A DNA stretch of 64,000 bases from Roseiarcus sp963761435. GTDB lineage: Bacteria > Pseudomonadota > Alphaproteobacteria > Rhizobiales > Beijerinckiaceae. The stretch's first letter is position 1. The number at the start of each line of letters is the position of its first letter. Below, one piece after another: positions 1 to 11,212 of the stretch. The position numbers were made by a program, and so were the translations under genes. Under the pieces are notes generated by a model. The model was not told the DNA's origin, did no database searches, and saw only the letters and a program-made list of their open reading frames with translations. The stretch spans positions 56,495 through 120,494 of the forward strand of contig CAVXHJ010000018.1 in assembly GCA_963761435.1 (NCBI GenBank), given 5' to 3'.

Positions 1-220
1 GCGCCCTGAGCGATTGCACGAGACGGCTCAGATAACCTGAATCGAGCCCGAGCTTCCGGCGCAAGGCGCGGACGTCGGCGCCGTCGGCGCCGATGTCGAA
101 AATGAGCCGCGCCTCCGCCAGCGGCCGGCCCCGGCGCAGATAATCGACTTCGAGCGCCCCCACGCGTTGCGTGACCAGGCGGTTGAAGCGCCGAATCTGG
201 AGAATCTGGCTCTGGTCCAT
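1..220 (-). CDS. MarR-type winged-helix regulator, N-terminal part (cut by window edge)
   Basis: The gene reads leftward off the window edge, so only about its first 73 codons are present. The ATG is at 218-220. The protein opens MDQSQILQIRRFNRLVTQRV and continues through an acidic helix and a segment LRRKLGLDSGYLSRLVQSL, which has the look of the recognition helix of a MarR winged-helix domain. Many rhizobial proteins with this N-terminus carry a C-terminal GNAT acetyltransferase domain; whether this one does lies outside the window. A short inverted repeat sits 4 nt upstream of the ATG and could be its own operator. The family assignment rests on the N-terminus alone. Confidence 0.6.
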   Translation of the reverse strand, partial: MDQSQILQIRRFNRLVTQRVGALEVDYLRRGRPLAEARLIFDIGADGADVRALRRKLGLDSGYLSRLVQSLRA

Positions 221-223
221 TGC

Positions 224-237
224 CTGACTTTAGTCAG
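224..237. promoter_or_regulatory. Inverted repeat, possible autoregulatory operator of the MarR-type gene
   Basis: CTGACT and AGTCAG form perfect 6-bp arms separated by TT, just upstream of the start codon of the leftward MarR-type gene. MarR proteins usually repress their own promoter through palindromes of this size. Operator function is inferred from position and symmetry only. Confidence 0.4.
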
Positions 238-512
238 ATATCGGCCCGATTTCAACCCTGGACTGGCCTCTTGCGGCGACAGCGAACCGCAGGCGAGAGA
301 ATTGGAAGCGCGGGCGAGAGAATTGATTGCGGCGAGGCGGGAAACGGCGTTAGACTTGACGTCAGCGCAAACCGGCGCGTCGTTGCAATGCTCGCGCATC
401 TTGCATCGCGCTTCGCGCCCGCAAGAAAAAGCGTCATGGCCGCGCACCGCGCGGAACACGGCGATGCGTCATAACGTTGAGGGCTGAGTTGGGGCTCCTA
501 AATCAGGAGACT

Positions 513-944
513 ATGATGCCAAACGTTGAATATAGACTAGCAGGGCACTCGGCTCGCTATCTCGACGTCGCGCCGATGATCAGCGCGCTGCGGTTTCAGC
601 CTTCCGATTTCGAGTTCTCGCACGGCTGGCTGCACCACGTTCCGAGCCGCCACCGCTTCCAGTTCGAGCGTGGCGGGCGGGTGACGATCGACGCGCTCTG
701 CGGCTGCGCGGCGTTATCGGTCAGGCCCGAGCAGGCTGACGAACTCCATACGATGTTCAAGACCTGGCGCTCCTCCTATTGGCAGCCGTTGGAGACGAAC
801 CGGGAGTTTGCCTCGCACTTCGCCCCGCCGAATGCCTGGGTCAGGCTGTTCCGCGATATCCGCATGGCCTGGCGCCGGTTCCGGCGCGAGGCCGAACCCG
901 TGACCGTGCCGGTCCAAGGGGTATCGGCGACGCCGGCCGAATAG
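513..944 (+). CDS. Hypothetical protein, about 143 residues
   Basis: I do not recognise a family. The product is soluble-looking, with no signal peptide or membrane segment, is rich in aromatic and basic residues, and ends in a basic stretch (AWRRFRREAEP). Two ATG codons lie in tandem at 513 and 516. AGGAGA at 505-510 is 5 nt from the second and 2 nt from the first, so 516 may be the true start. The gene stands alone: the 292 bp before it hold the MarR-type promoter, and a MITE begins about 100 bp after it. Codon use matches neighbouring genes, with GC or CC at most third positions, which supports a real gene. Confidence 0.55.
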   Translation: MMPNVEYRLAGHSARYLDVAPMISALRFQPSDFEFSHGWLHHVPSRHRFQFERGGRVTIDALCGCAALSVRPEQADELHTMFKTWRSSYWQPLETNREFASHFAPPNAWVRLFRDIRMAWRRFRREAEPVTVPVQGVSATPAE

Positions 945-1050
945 CGGGCGCGCCGCCTTCACGGAACCGCGGCCGCCGCCTTTGCGGCGCGGTTCCGGTC
1001 CTATCGTTCAAGGCCGCAGCTGGGAGGCTGCGCATTCTCACAACATTGTC

Positions 1051-1345
1051 GCTCTTATCGCGTTGGCTGTTGTGGGGAAGGAATCGGGAGCATGGCGGAG
1101 GTGGCGGGCGGCGCCATCAAGGCGTCATGGCCGGGCTTGTCCCGGCCATCCACGAAGGCCCAGCGCATCTACGCAGGCAAGCGCGAAAAGCCTTGCGACC
1201 GTCCGCCTTCCTGCCGGTCGCGCCGAGGCGGGACTCGTTCTTGCGGCGGCCCGGCGTGGATGGCCGGGACAAGCCCGGCCATGACGGCAAGGGTTCGACG
1301 AACGAACAGTAAACCGGTCGACCAACACATAACGCCATAAGAGCC
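1051..1345. mobile_element. 295-bp MITE, copy 1, with 9-bp target duplication
   Basis: The ends are imperfect inverted repeats: the left begins GCTCTTATCGCGTT, and the right, read inward on the other strand, begins GGCTCTTATGGCGTT. The 9-bp sequence AACATTGTC occurs directly on both sides, at 1042-1050 and 1346-1354, as expected for a target-site duplication. Inside is a second, perfect 31-bp inverted repeat (1124-1154 with 1255-1285), each arm of which is itself a hairpin with ATGGCCGGG / CCCGGCCAT arms. No transposase is encoded. A copy of the same length, differing at about four bases by eye, lies at 50449-50743 in the opposite orientation. Copy number elsewhere in the genome is unknown. 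Confidence 0.85.
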
Positions 1346-1516
1346 AACATTGTCTTTCTAAAAATCCAAATCTGTGCTAAGCATTTTGGATGACCGCCCC
1401 AATCGATTGCCCCCAGCGGGATGCTGCCCGGCGCCGGCCGGACGACATTACGCACATCTGCCATGGTCTTTCATTCCAGCGGGGGGCAAAAAGAAAAAAC
1501 CGCCTGGGGGGTCGGC

Positions 1517-1640
1517 GCAAGCTGTTGAAAACGCTCGATTCGGAGAAGGAAAACAAAGGAAACCAAAGCCAATTCCTTGGATTTCCTTTGGCCCGTCTTG
1601 GCTGGATTTTGCTGGATTTGGCTAAATTCCCGATTCATTT
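1517..1640 (+). repeat. Dispersed AAAGGAAA-rich repeat, copy A
   Basis: This stretch contains a core TTGAAAACGCTCGATTCGG followed by a purine-rich tract of AAAGGAAA-like units and then TTGCTGGATTTGGC-like units on the same strand. Related cores occur at 12601-12655, 43773-43892 and 50208-50337. The region between the MITE and rhaI (1346-1684) holds no gene that I can support. Confidence 0.5.
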
Positions 1641-1684
1641 GGGAGCCCGAACCGCGCCGCCTGACGGCCCTCTCTGGCGTCGCG

Positions 1685-2977
<1,293 letters not shown>

Positions 2978-3001
2978 GGGCGCTCCGTTCGCGTCTCATC
3001 C

Positions 3002-5107
3002 TCAACGGGTGAAGCTCACCGCGTTGCCCGCGTCGACGTTGAGAATATTGCCGGTGCTCTTGGCGGAAAGATCGGAGGCGAAATAATAGACCGCCTCGGC
3101 GATGTCCTCGGGGTATACGGAGAGCTTCAAGAGCGAGCGCTGGCGGTAGACCTCTTCGAGCTCATCCTCGCCGACCCTGTTCGACGCAGCCCGTTGCGCG
3201 CGCCATTCGCCCTGCCAGATCTTGGAGCCGCGCAGCACCGCGTCCGGATTGACCGTATTGGCGCGAATGCCATAGGGCGCGCCTTCGAGCGCGAGGCAGC
3301 GGGCAAGATGAACCTCCGCCGCCTTGGCGCTGCAATAGGCGGACGCCCCGGGGGAGGCCGCGAGCGCGTTCTTCGAGGCGATGAAGACAATTGCGCCGCC
3401 GAGGCCCTGATCCTTCATGATCCGGTAGCCCGCACGCGCGGAAAGAAAATATCCGGTCGCCAGGATGGCAAAGTTGCGGTTCCAAAGCTCGAGCGAAGTG
3501 TCCTCGAACGGCGCAGCGGAGGCGATACCCGCATTGGCAACGACAATATCGATCCCGCCATAGGAGAGAAGCGTCTCCCGGAACGCCGCCTCGACCGCAG
3601 GCTCGCTCGTCACATCGACATGAACGCCGGCGACCAGGTCCTTGCCGAAGCGCTTGCCGAAGTCGGCGACGGCCGTCTCAAGGCTTTTCGCGTCTATATC
3701 GGCGAGCACGACGCAGGCGCCCTCGCCCATCAGCCGCGCCGCAATCGCTTGTCCGATGCCGCCCGCGCCCCCGGTCACCAGGGCGACCCGCCCGGCGAGC
3801 GATTTCGGCTTCGGCATCCGTTGGAGCTTGGCTTCCTCGAGGAGCCAATACTCGATATTGAACGCCTCCTGCTCCTTGAGTCCGACATAGCGGCTGACGC
3901 CGGTTGCGCCGCGCATCACGTTGATCGCATTGACATAGAACTCGCCGGCGATGCGGGCGGTCGATTTGTCCTTGGCGAAGGACAACATGCCAACTCCCGG
4001 AACGAGATAGATGACCGGATTGGGGTCACGGATCGGCGGCGAATCCGGATGCTTGCAGCGCTCGTAGTAGGCCGCGTAGTCGGCGCGATAGCCGGCCAGC
4101 GCCGCGTCGAGCGAGGTGAGAACGGCGTCGAGGTTGTTCGCCGCCGGATCGAAAGGCAGGACCAGGGGGCGGATCTTGGTGCGCAGGAAATGATCGGGGC
4201 AGGACGTCCCGAGCGCCGCCAGCGCCCTGAGATCTCGCGAATTGACGAATTCCAGCACCGCCGCCGAATCGCTGAAATGGCCGATCTTGCGCTCGCCGCT
4301 CGAAATGCGCTTGCGAATCGCGGGAAGGAGCTGCGCGGCGACGACCCGCCGCTCGGCCCGCGGCAAGGCCTCGATGTGCTGGCCCCCGAACGACTCTCCG
4401 CGCGCGTTCGCGCTCAGCCATCGCGCGGCGCGGTTGATCATCTCCAGCGTGGTCCGGTAGCATTCCTTCGCGGTCGGCCCCCAGGTAAACAGGCCGTGGC
4501 CGCCAAGCACCACGCCTTTCATCTTCGGATTCGCCTCGGCCATCGCGCCGAGCTTCAGGCCCAGGTCGAACCCGGGGCGCTGCCAGGGCAGGAAGCCGAG
4601 TTCTCCGCCATAGATCTCGCGCGTCAGCGCTTCGGCGTTCTCGCTCGCCGCGATTGCGATGACTGCATCGGCGTGGACATGATCGACATGGGGATGGGGA
4701 ACGAACCCGTGCAGGGGGGTGTCGATCGAAGTCGCGCGCGGGTTGAGGTTGAATGTGCAATGATCGTAAAGCGCGACCATCTCGTCCTCGTGCGCGAGGC
4801 CACGATAGGCCGAGCGCAGTCCGAGCAGCTTGTCGAGATATAGCGTCGCGAAACCGCCGAGTTTCATAGAGCCGATGTCGCCGCCCGAACCCTTGACCCA
4901 CAGTACTTTGGTCGGCGAGCCCGTGAGGGGATCAGCGGCGGCAAGCTTGGCGGAAGTATTGCCGCCGCCGAAATTGGTGATGCGCAGGTCGCTGCCAAGC
5001 AGATTGGATCGATAAAGCAGGAGACCGGGATCGTCGAGGGAGGCCGCGTGCTCGTCGTCCCAGAGATCGGGCAGCGGAGCGTCAAAACGAACTTGATCGC
5101 CGCTCAT
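3002..5107 (-). CDS. rhaD: Bifunctional rhamnulose-1-phosphate aldolase / short-chain dehydrogenase
   Basis: This 701-residue fusion has a class II aldolase/adducin-type domain in about residues 1-420, with metal-ligand histidines in HPHVDHVHADA and the GGHGLFTWG segment. A short-chain dehydrogenase follows from about residue 440 (TGGAGGIGQAIA nucleotide-binding loop, YCSAK catalytic Tyr-Lys pair). In rhizobia this fusion cleaves rhamnulose-1-phosphate to DHAP and L-lactaldehyde, and the second domain is thought to oxidise the lactaldehyde. It is the first gene of the leftward rhaDI operon, with its start 133 bp from divergent rhaR. Length and domain order are typical. Confidence 0.93.
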   Translation of the reverse strand: MSGDQVRFDAPLPDLWDDEHAASLDDPGLLLYRSNLLGSDLRITNFGGGNTSAKLAAADPLTGSPTKVLWVKGSGGDIGSMKLGGFATLYLDKLLGLRSAYRGLAHEDEMVALYDHCTFNLNPRATSIDTPLHGFVPHPHVDHVHADAVIAIAASENAEALTREIYGGELGFLPWQRPGFDLGLKLGAMAEANPKMKGVVLGGHGLFTWGPTAKECYRTTLEMINRAARWLSANARGESFGGQHIEALPRAERRVVAAQLLPAIRKRISSGERKIGHFSDSAAVLEFVNSRDLRALAALGTSCPDHFLRTKIRPLVLPFDPAANNLDAVLTSLDAALAGYRADYAAYYERCKHPDSPPIRDPNPVIYLVPGVGMLSFAKDKSTARIAGEFYVNAINVMRGATGVSRYVGLKEQEAFNIEYWLLEEAKLQRMPKPKSLAGRVALVTGGAGGIGQAIAARLMGEGACVVLADIDAKSLETAVADFGKRFGKDLVAGVHVDVTSEPAVEAAFRETLLSYGGIDIVVANAGIASAAPFEDTSLELWNRNFAILATGYFLSARAGYRIMKDQGLGGAIVFIASKNALAASPGASAYCSAKAAEVHLARCLALEGAPYGIRANTVNPDAVLRGSKIWQGEWRAQRAASNRVGEDELEEVYRQRSLLKLSVYPEDIAEAVYYFASDLSAKSTGNILNVDAGNAVSFTR

Positions 5108-5240
5108 CGGTCGCTCCTCTCAATGCCACGCGATTTTCATCGATCAATATGCAAATGATCGAAGCGCGTCAATGTTTTTGCGCGATTGTGCGCCGCGGTG
5201 AGCGAATGTGATCGACGTTGATTGACAGTGTCTGGGGCCT
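5108..5240. promoter_or_regulatory. Divergent rhaD / rhaR intergenic control region
   Basis: These 133 bp separate the two halves of the rhamnose locus and are clearly less GC-rich than the genes. An inverted repeat with CGATCA / TGATCG arms and a 9-nt spacer lies at 5141-5161, a plausible site for the DeoR-type RhaR. A TTGACA hexamer is at 5222-5227, but no well-spaced -10 follows. Operator assignment is inference. Confidence 0.5.
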
Positions 5241-6097
5241 ATGGCACTGAAGCGGCAACAACCGATCATTGGGGGAACGACGAGGGCCATGCGCGAGAGA
5301 CAGCGCGTCGAGATCGTCCGCAGTCTCCTCGCCGCGCGAGGCTTCCTGTCAATTGCAGATCTCATGGCTGCGACCGGCGTCTCCGCCGCCTCGGCGCGAC
5401 GTGACGCCGGACGCTTGGCCGAGGCCGGCCACGGCGAGCGGGTCTACGGCGGCATCCAGGCGCTGGGCGGCGCGTTCTCCCGACGGATGGCGCAGGTGTC
5501 GCTCGAGACGCAGGCGTTCGACGTCAGCCGCACGATCAACATCGAAGCCAAACGCGCAATCGCCCGAAGGGCGCTCGAAATGTGCGTCGACGGCGACGTC
5601 GTCATCATCAATGGCGGCACGACCACTTTTCAGATGGCCGAGTTCTTGCGCGATACGCGGCTGAAGATCTTGACCAACTCCTACCCGCTCGCCGAGTTTC
5701 TGATCCGCGAAACCCAGAACTGGGTCGCTCTGCCGGGCGGTGAGGTCTATCGCGAGCAAAAGCTTATCGTCGCGCCATTCGACGATGACGCAATTCAGCA
5801 TTATTCGGCGCGCATCATGTTCATGAGCGCAATCTCTATCGGCCCACTCGGGGTGATCGAGGGCGATCCGCTCATCGCGCGCGCGGAAACGAAGCTTCTA
5901 AGGCGGGCGGATAAATTGGTCGTGCTGGCGGACTCCTCGAAATTCGCCCAACGGGGCAGCCTTGTCGTTTGTCCTCTCGCGCGTATTCATGCGCTCATAA
6001 CCGATCAGGACGCGCCGCCGGAGGCGCTTACCATGTTGCGCGACGCCGGCGTGCAGACGATCGTCGTCAATTCCGAGACGCACGCGACGGAGGCCGC

Positions 6098-6101
<4 letters not shown>
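5241..6101 (+). CDS. rhaR: DeoR-family regulator of rhamnose catabolism
   Basis: This 286-residue protein has an N-terminal DeoR helix-turn-helix (ERQRVEIVRSLLAARGF, then SAASARRDAGRL), followed by the phosphosugar-sensing DeoR C-domain with the characteristic VIINGGTTTFQMAEFL segment. In rhizobia RhaR represses the rha operons and is relieved by a rhamnose-derived metabolite. It heads the rightward operon, and its stop overlaps the GTG of the next gene. The start is uncertain: the ATG at 5241 is used, but an internal ATG at 5289 would start directly at the usual N-terminus MRERQRVEIV. Confidence 0.88.
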
Positions 6102-7644
<1,543 letters not shown>

Positions 7645-7648
<4 letters not shown>

Positions 7649-8640
7649 GCACGCTGGCGATTGCCGGCGCGGCGCGCGCGCAGAGCGGCGGCCTGAGACG
7701 CTTTGCTTCGCAGGAAGCCCTGCTCGCCCTTGCCGTGATTGGCCTCGCCCTCGTCGTCGGCTTCATCAACCCGCGCTTTCTCGCGACACGCAATCTCTCC
7801 GATCTTCTGCTGGGCAACGCTTATATCGCCGTCGCCGCCATCGGCATGTCCATGGTGATCATCTCCGGCAACATCGACATTTCGGTTGGCGCGCTGATCG
7901 GCGTGCTGGCGACGATCAGTGGTTCGCTCGCCGTGGCGGGCGCGCCAATCCTCGTGACTTGGCTCGCGCCCCTCGTCCTTGGCGTTCTGGTCATGGCGGC
8001 GCAGGGCGTCGTCATTGCCTATTTGCGCATTCCCGCCATCGTCGTGACGCTCGGCATGCTCTCGATCTTGAAGGGTGGCCTCATCAGCGTCACCGGCGGA
8101 AAGTGGATTACCGATCTGCCGCAGAACTTCCATCTCGCGGATCTTTCCGTCTTCAATGTTCCGATGCCGGTCGTCATCATGTTTCTGGCGACGGCGCTGG
8201 CCGCGCTATGGATGCGTTACAGCGCCACCGGGCGGGCGATCTACGCGACTGGAGGCAACGCCGAGGCGGCGCGTCTCTGCGGCGTCAATCCGCAGCGCAC
8301 TGTCGTCATGGTGTTCGCGCTCCACGGATTTTTTGCCGGCGTTGCGACCCTCGTCTACGCGACTCAGCTTCGCGTGATCCAGTCGACCACGCCGCCGGGG
8401 CTCGAATTGACCGTCATCACGGCGTCCGTGGTCGGCGGAGTGAGCATCCTCGGCGGCGTCGGGACGGTTGTCGGATCGACGCTGGCGGCGATTCTCATCG
8501 CGGAGATCACCAGCGCGCTGGTCTTCATCAATGTCTCGCCCTACTGGACCGACGCATTGCGCGGCGGCCTCATTCTCGCGACTGTCATTGCGGATATTTT
8601 GCGCCGTCAGCGCCGGGCGGCCAGAGGATGGTCGAAGTGA
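7645..8640 (+). CDS. rhaP: Rhamnose ABC transporter permease
   Basis: This 331-residue inner-membrane permease belongs to the RbsC-type (carbohydrate uptake 2) family. Many hydrophobic spans are visible, beginning with LLALAVIGLALVVGFI, along with the family segment ISGNIDISVGALIG and the cytoplasmic loop GGNAEAARLCGV that docks on the ATPase. Its ATG overlaps the rhaT stop (ATGA). It should pair with RhaQ as a heterodimeric channel for rhamnose. It sits in a tight operon with no promoter of its own. Confidence 0.9.
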
Positions 8641-9608
8641 CCCTCGCCGCTGAAGGGCCCGCCCGCGGGATTCCGTGGTGGCTCAGGCGCCACGAGACGC
8701 TGCTCGCGATCATCCTCGTGATCGCACTGATCGGCCTTGGAGCCCTCAACGATCGGTTTCTGACTGTCGACAACCTGCTCAATCAGGGCCGGCTGATGAC
8801 CGAGATCGGCCTGATCGCGCTGCCGATGACTTTCATCATCATCACCGGCGGAATTGATCTTTCAGTTGGGGCGGTGGTGGGCCTCTGCGCGGTCATGCTC
8901 GGCTATTCGTGGAAGAATTTCGGCTTTCCCCTGCCGGTCGCGATCGTCTTCGCGCTCGCGGTCGGCGGCCTCGCCGGCTTCGTCAATGGCCTCGTCATTA
9001 CCCGGGTCAAGGTGCCGCCGCTCATCATGACGATCGCCACGCTCGCGCTTTATCGCGGCCTCGCCGAAGGGATCAGTCAGGCCCATTCGGTGCGCGGCTA
9101 TCCCGAATGGTTCTATGTCCTTGGCCAGGGCGACCTCTTCGGCGTGCCGACGCAACTCATCGTTCTCGCAATCCTTATCGTGGTCGCGGGCGTCGCGCTC
9201 GATCGGACGACCTTCGGCCGAACGCTCTATGCGATCGGCGCCAACGAGACGGCTGCGCGCTTCTCCGCGTTGCCCGTCGATCGGGTCAAGCTTATCGTCT
9301 ACACGCTATCCGGGCTGGCCTCGGGCCTCGCCGCCATCGTGCTCGTCTCCCGCGTGACGACGACGCGGATGGACATGGGCATGGGATACGAACTCGATGT
9401 GATTGCCGCGGTCGTCCTCGGCGGCACAAGCATCTTCGGCGGGGCGGGCACGATTTGGGGCACGGCGATCGGGCTGGCGATGATCCAGCTCTTGAAGAAC
9501 GGTTTGGCGCTGACGGGCGTGAAGGGCGACGCGACGATCGTCGTGATCGGCGTCGCGCTCATTCTTTCGGTGCTTATCGCCAGCTCGCTGCAACGCCGCA
9601 GCGACTGA
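8628..9608 (+). CDS. rhaQ: Rhamnose ABC transporter permease
   Basis: This second RbsC-type permease has 326 residues, with hydrophobic spans throughout and the matching family segments ITGGIDLSVGAVVGL and IGANETAARFSAL. The ATG at 8628 overlaps the end of rhaP by 13 bp and follows AGAGG, which supports coupled translation. The paired permeases RhaP and RhaQ are characteristic of the rhizobial rhamnose importer. No irregularity is seen. Confidence 0.9.
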   Translation: MVEVTLAAEGPARGIPWWLRRHETLLAIILVIALIGLGALNDRFLTVDNLLNQGRLMTEIGLIALPMTFIIITGGIDLSVGAVVGLCAVMLGYSWKNFGFPLPVAIVFALAVGGLAGFVNGLVITRVKVPPLIMTIATLALYRGLAEGISQAHSVRGYPEWFYVLGQGDLFGVPTQLIVLAILIVVAGVALDRTTFGRTLYAIGANETAARFSALPVDRVKLIVYTLSGLASGLAAIVLVSRVTTTRMDMGMGYELDVIAAVVLGGTSIFGGAGTIWGTAIGLAMIQLLKNGLALTGVKGDATIVVIGVALILSVLIASSLQRRSD

Positions 9609-9662
9609 GAAGAAACACAGGGTTAGCCGCGATATGGCGGCGAAGCAGGGAAGGAAGCGACG

Positions 9663-10785
9663 ATGAAACTGAGATATCTCCTTTCGACAGCGGCGGCGAT
9701 GATCGCCGTCGGGTTCGCGACCAGCGGCGCTAGCGCCGCTGGCAAATGGGACGGCGGCGACGATCTGCCGACCAATCCGCTCGCCTGCGAAGCCGGCGGC
9801 GCCGGCGCCGTTGCGGCGAAACCGCTATGACGGCGGCGCGGCGACGAACCCGCCCGATCAGGCCGGCAAGGCGATCACCATCGTCGACGTGCCGAAACTG
9901 ATCGGCATCGGTTATTTCAACGCTACCTCCAAAGGCATCCAGGACGCGGCAAAGGAACTCGGCAACGTCAAGGCCAAGACGGACGGCCCGACCGAGGCCA
10001 AGATCGACGAGCAGATCAAGTTCATCGACAATTACATCACCAGCGGCGTCGATGGCATTCTGTTCGCCGCCAACGATCCGGTCGCGATTGCGCCGGTATT
10101 GAAGAAGGCCTTGTCGAAGGGCATTCACGTCGTCGGTTATGACGCCAACTCGACGCCGGACGCGCGCGAATGGTTCGTCAACCAGGCCGAGTTCAACGGC
10201 ATCGCCAAGGCGATGATCGATTCGATGGCCAAGGAGGCCGGGGAGGACGCGAGCTTCGCGATCGTCACCTCCACCTTCACCACGCCGAACCAGGCGCGTT
10301 GGATCAACGAGATGAGCGCCTACGCCGCGAAGTGTCATCCCAAGATGACCTGGCTCGAGACGGTCGAGGCGCAGGAGGACAACAATCTCTCCTTCAACCA
10401 GGCGACCACGCTCATCAACAAACACGGCGACAAGCTGAAGGGCATCTTCGGCATGACGTCGGTCGCGACCCCGGCTTCCGCCGAGGCGGTGACCAAGGCC
10501 GGTCAGTGCGGCAAGATCGCCGTTGTCGGCCTCGCGACGCCGAATGCAATGAAGCCCTATGTCAATTCGGGCTGCGTCAAGTCGGTGGTTTTGTGGAATC
10601 CGGTCGACCTCGGCTACGCTGCGACCTTTGTTATCCGCGCGGTCGCGGACGGCAAATTGAAGCCCGGCGCGACTTCGGTCGATGCGGGCAAGCTCGGCAA
10701 GCTCAGCGTCGTCAATGGCAGCGAGATTCTGCTCGGCGCGCCATACATCTTCGACAAGGACAATATCGGCAAGTTCGACTTCTGA
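9663..10785 (+). CDS. rhaS: Periplasmic rhamnose-binding protein (frameshift near residue 50)
   Basis: A clear signal peptide (MKLRYLLSTAAAMIAVGFAT, then SGASA) starts at 9663 behind AAGGAAG. This frame stops at about 9830, but the rest of the binding protein continues one base over, from KAITIVDVPKLIGIGYFNAT to the end, with the sugar-binding fold typical of RhaS/LsrB-like receptors. Joining the frames needs removal of one base, most simply in the AAA of GCGAAACCGC near 9819. The mature part would be about 320 residues. As read, the gene would give no exported receptor. Since all neighbours are intact and many other genes here show the same kind of indel, I regard it as a functional gene with a consensus error. 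Confidence 0.8.
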
Positions 10786-10880
10786 CACCCTCGCCTCTCT
10801 CCGCAACGCGCGCGGGGAGAGGCGATTTCCTTCTCCGCGGCGTCTGCCGCATCAATGAGGGAGCGCGAGGTCGGGCCCCT

Positions 10881-11195
10881 ATGCAGCGCTATGCCTTCAA
10901 AATGTTCCTAAACCCCGGCGAGGCGCACGAATACCGCCGGCGGCACGACGCGATCTGGCCGGAGTTGCAGGCGCTCCTGGCCGAATCGGGGGTCAGGAAC
11001 TACTCGATCTTTCTCGATCCTGACACCAACACGCTCTTTGCCTATCTCGAGCCCACCGATGACTACCGCATGGACGAGGTGGCGAAGCATCCCGTGATGC
11101 GGCGCTGGTGGGCCTATATGAAGGACGTCATGGCCGCCAATCCCGACGGCAGTCCGGTGACGACGCCCCTGGTCGAGATGTTCCATCTGGAATGA
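10881..11195 (+). CDS. rhaU: L-rhamnose mutarotase
   Basis: This 104-residue protein interconverts the alpha and beta anomers of L-rhamnose ahead of isomerisation. It begins MQRYAFKMFLNPGEAHEYRR and contains the catalytic-region segment RRHDAIWPEL and the family WWAYM motif. The length matches the 104-residue family norm exactly. The ATG at 10881 lies 95 bp after rhaS, and the stop is 17 bp before rhaK. Confidence 0.93.
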   Translation: MQRYAFKMFLNPGEAHEYRRRHDAIWPELQALLAESGVRNYSIFLDPDTNTLFAYLEPTDDYRMDEVAKHPVMRRWWAYMKDVMAANPDGSPVTTPLVEMFHLE

Positions 11196-11212
11196 ACTCG
11201 GAGGGCGCGCGC

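Noticed and set aside
5222..5245. TTGACA followed by TATGGC as the rhaR promoter
   Set aside because: The spacing is only 12 bp, too short for a sigma-70-type promoter, and the second box overlaps the start codon.
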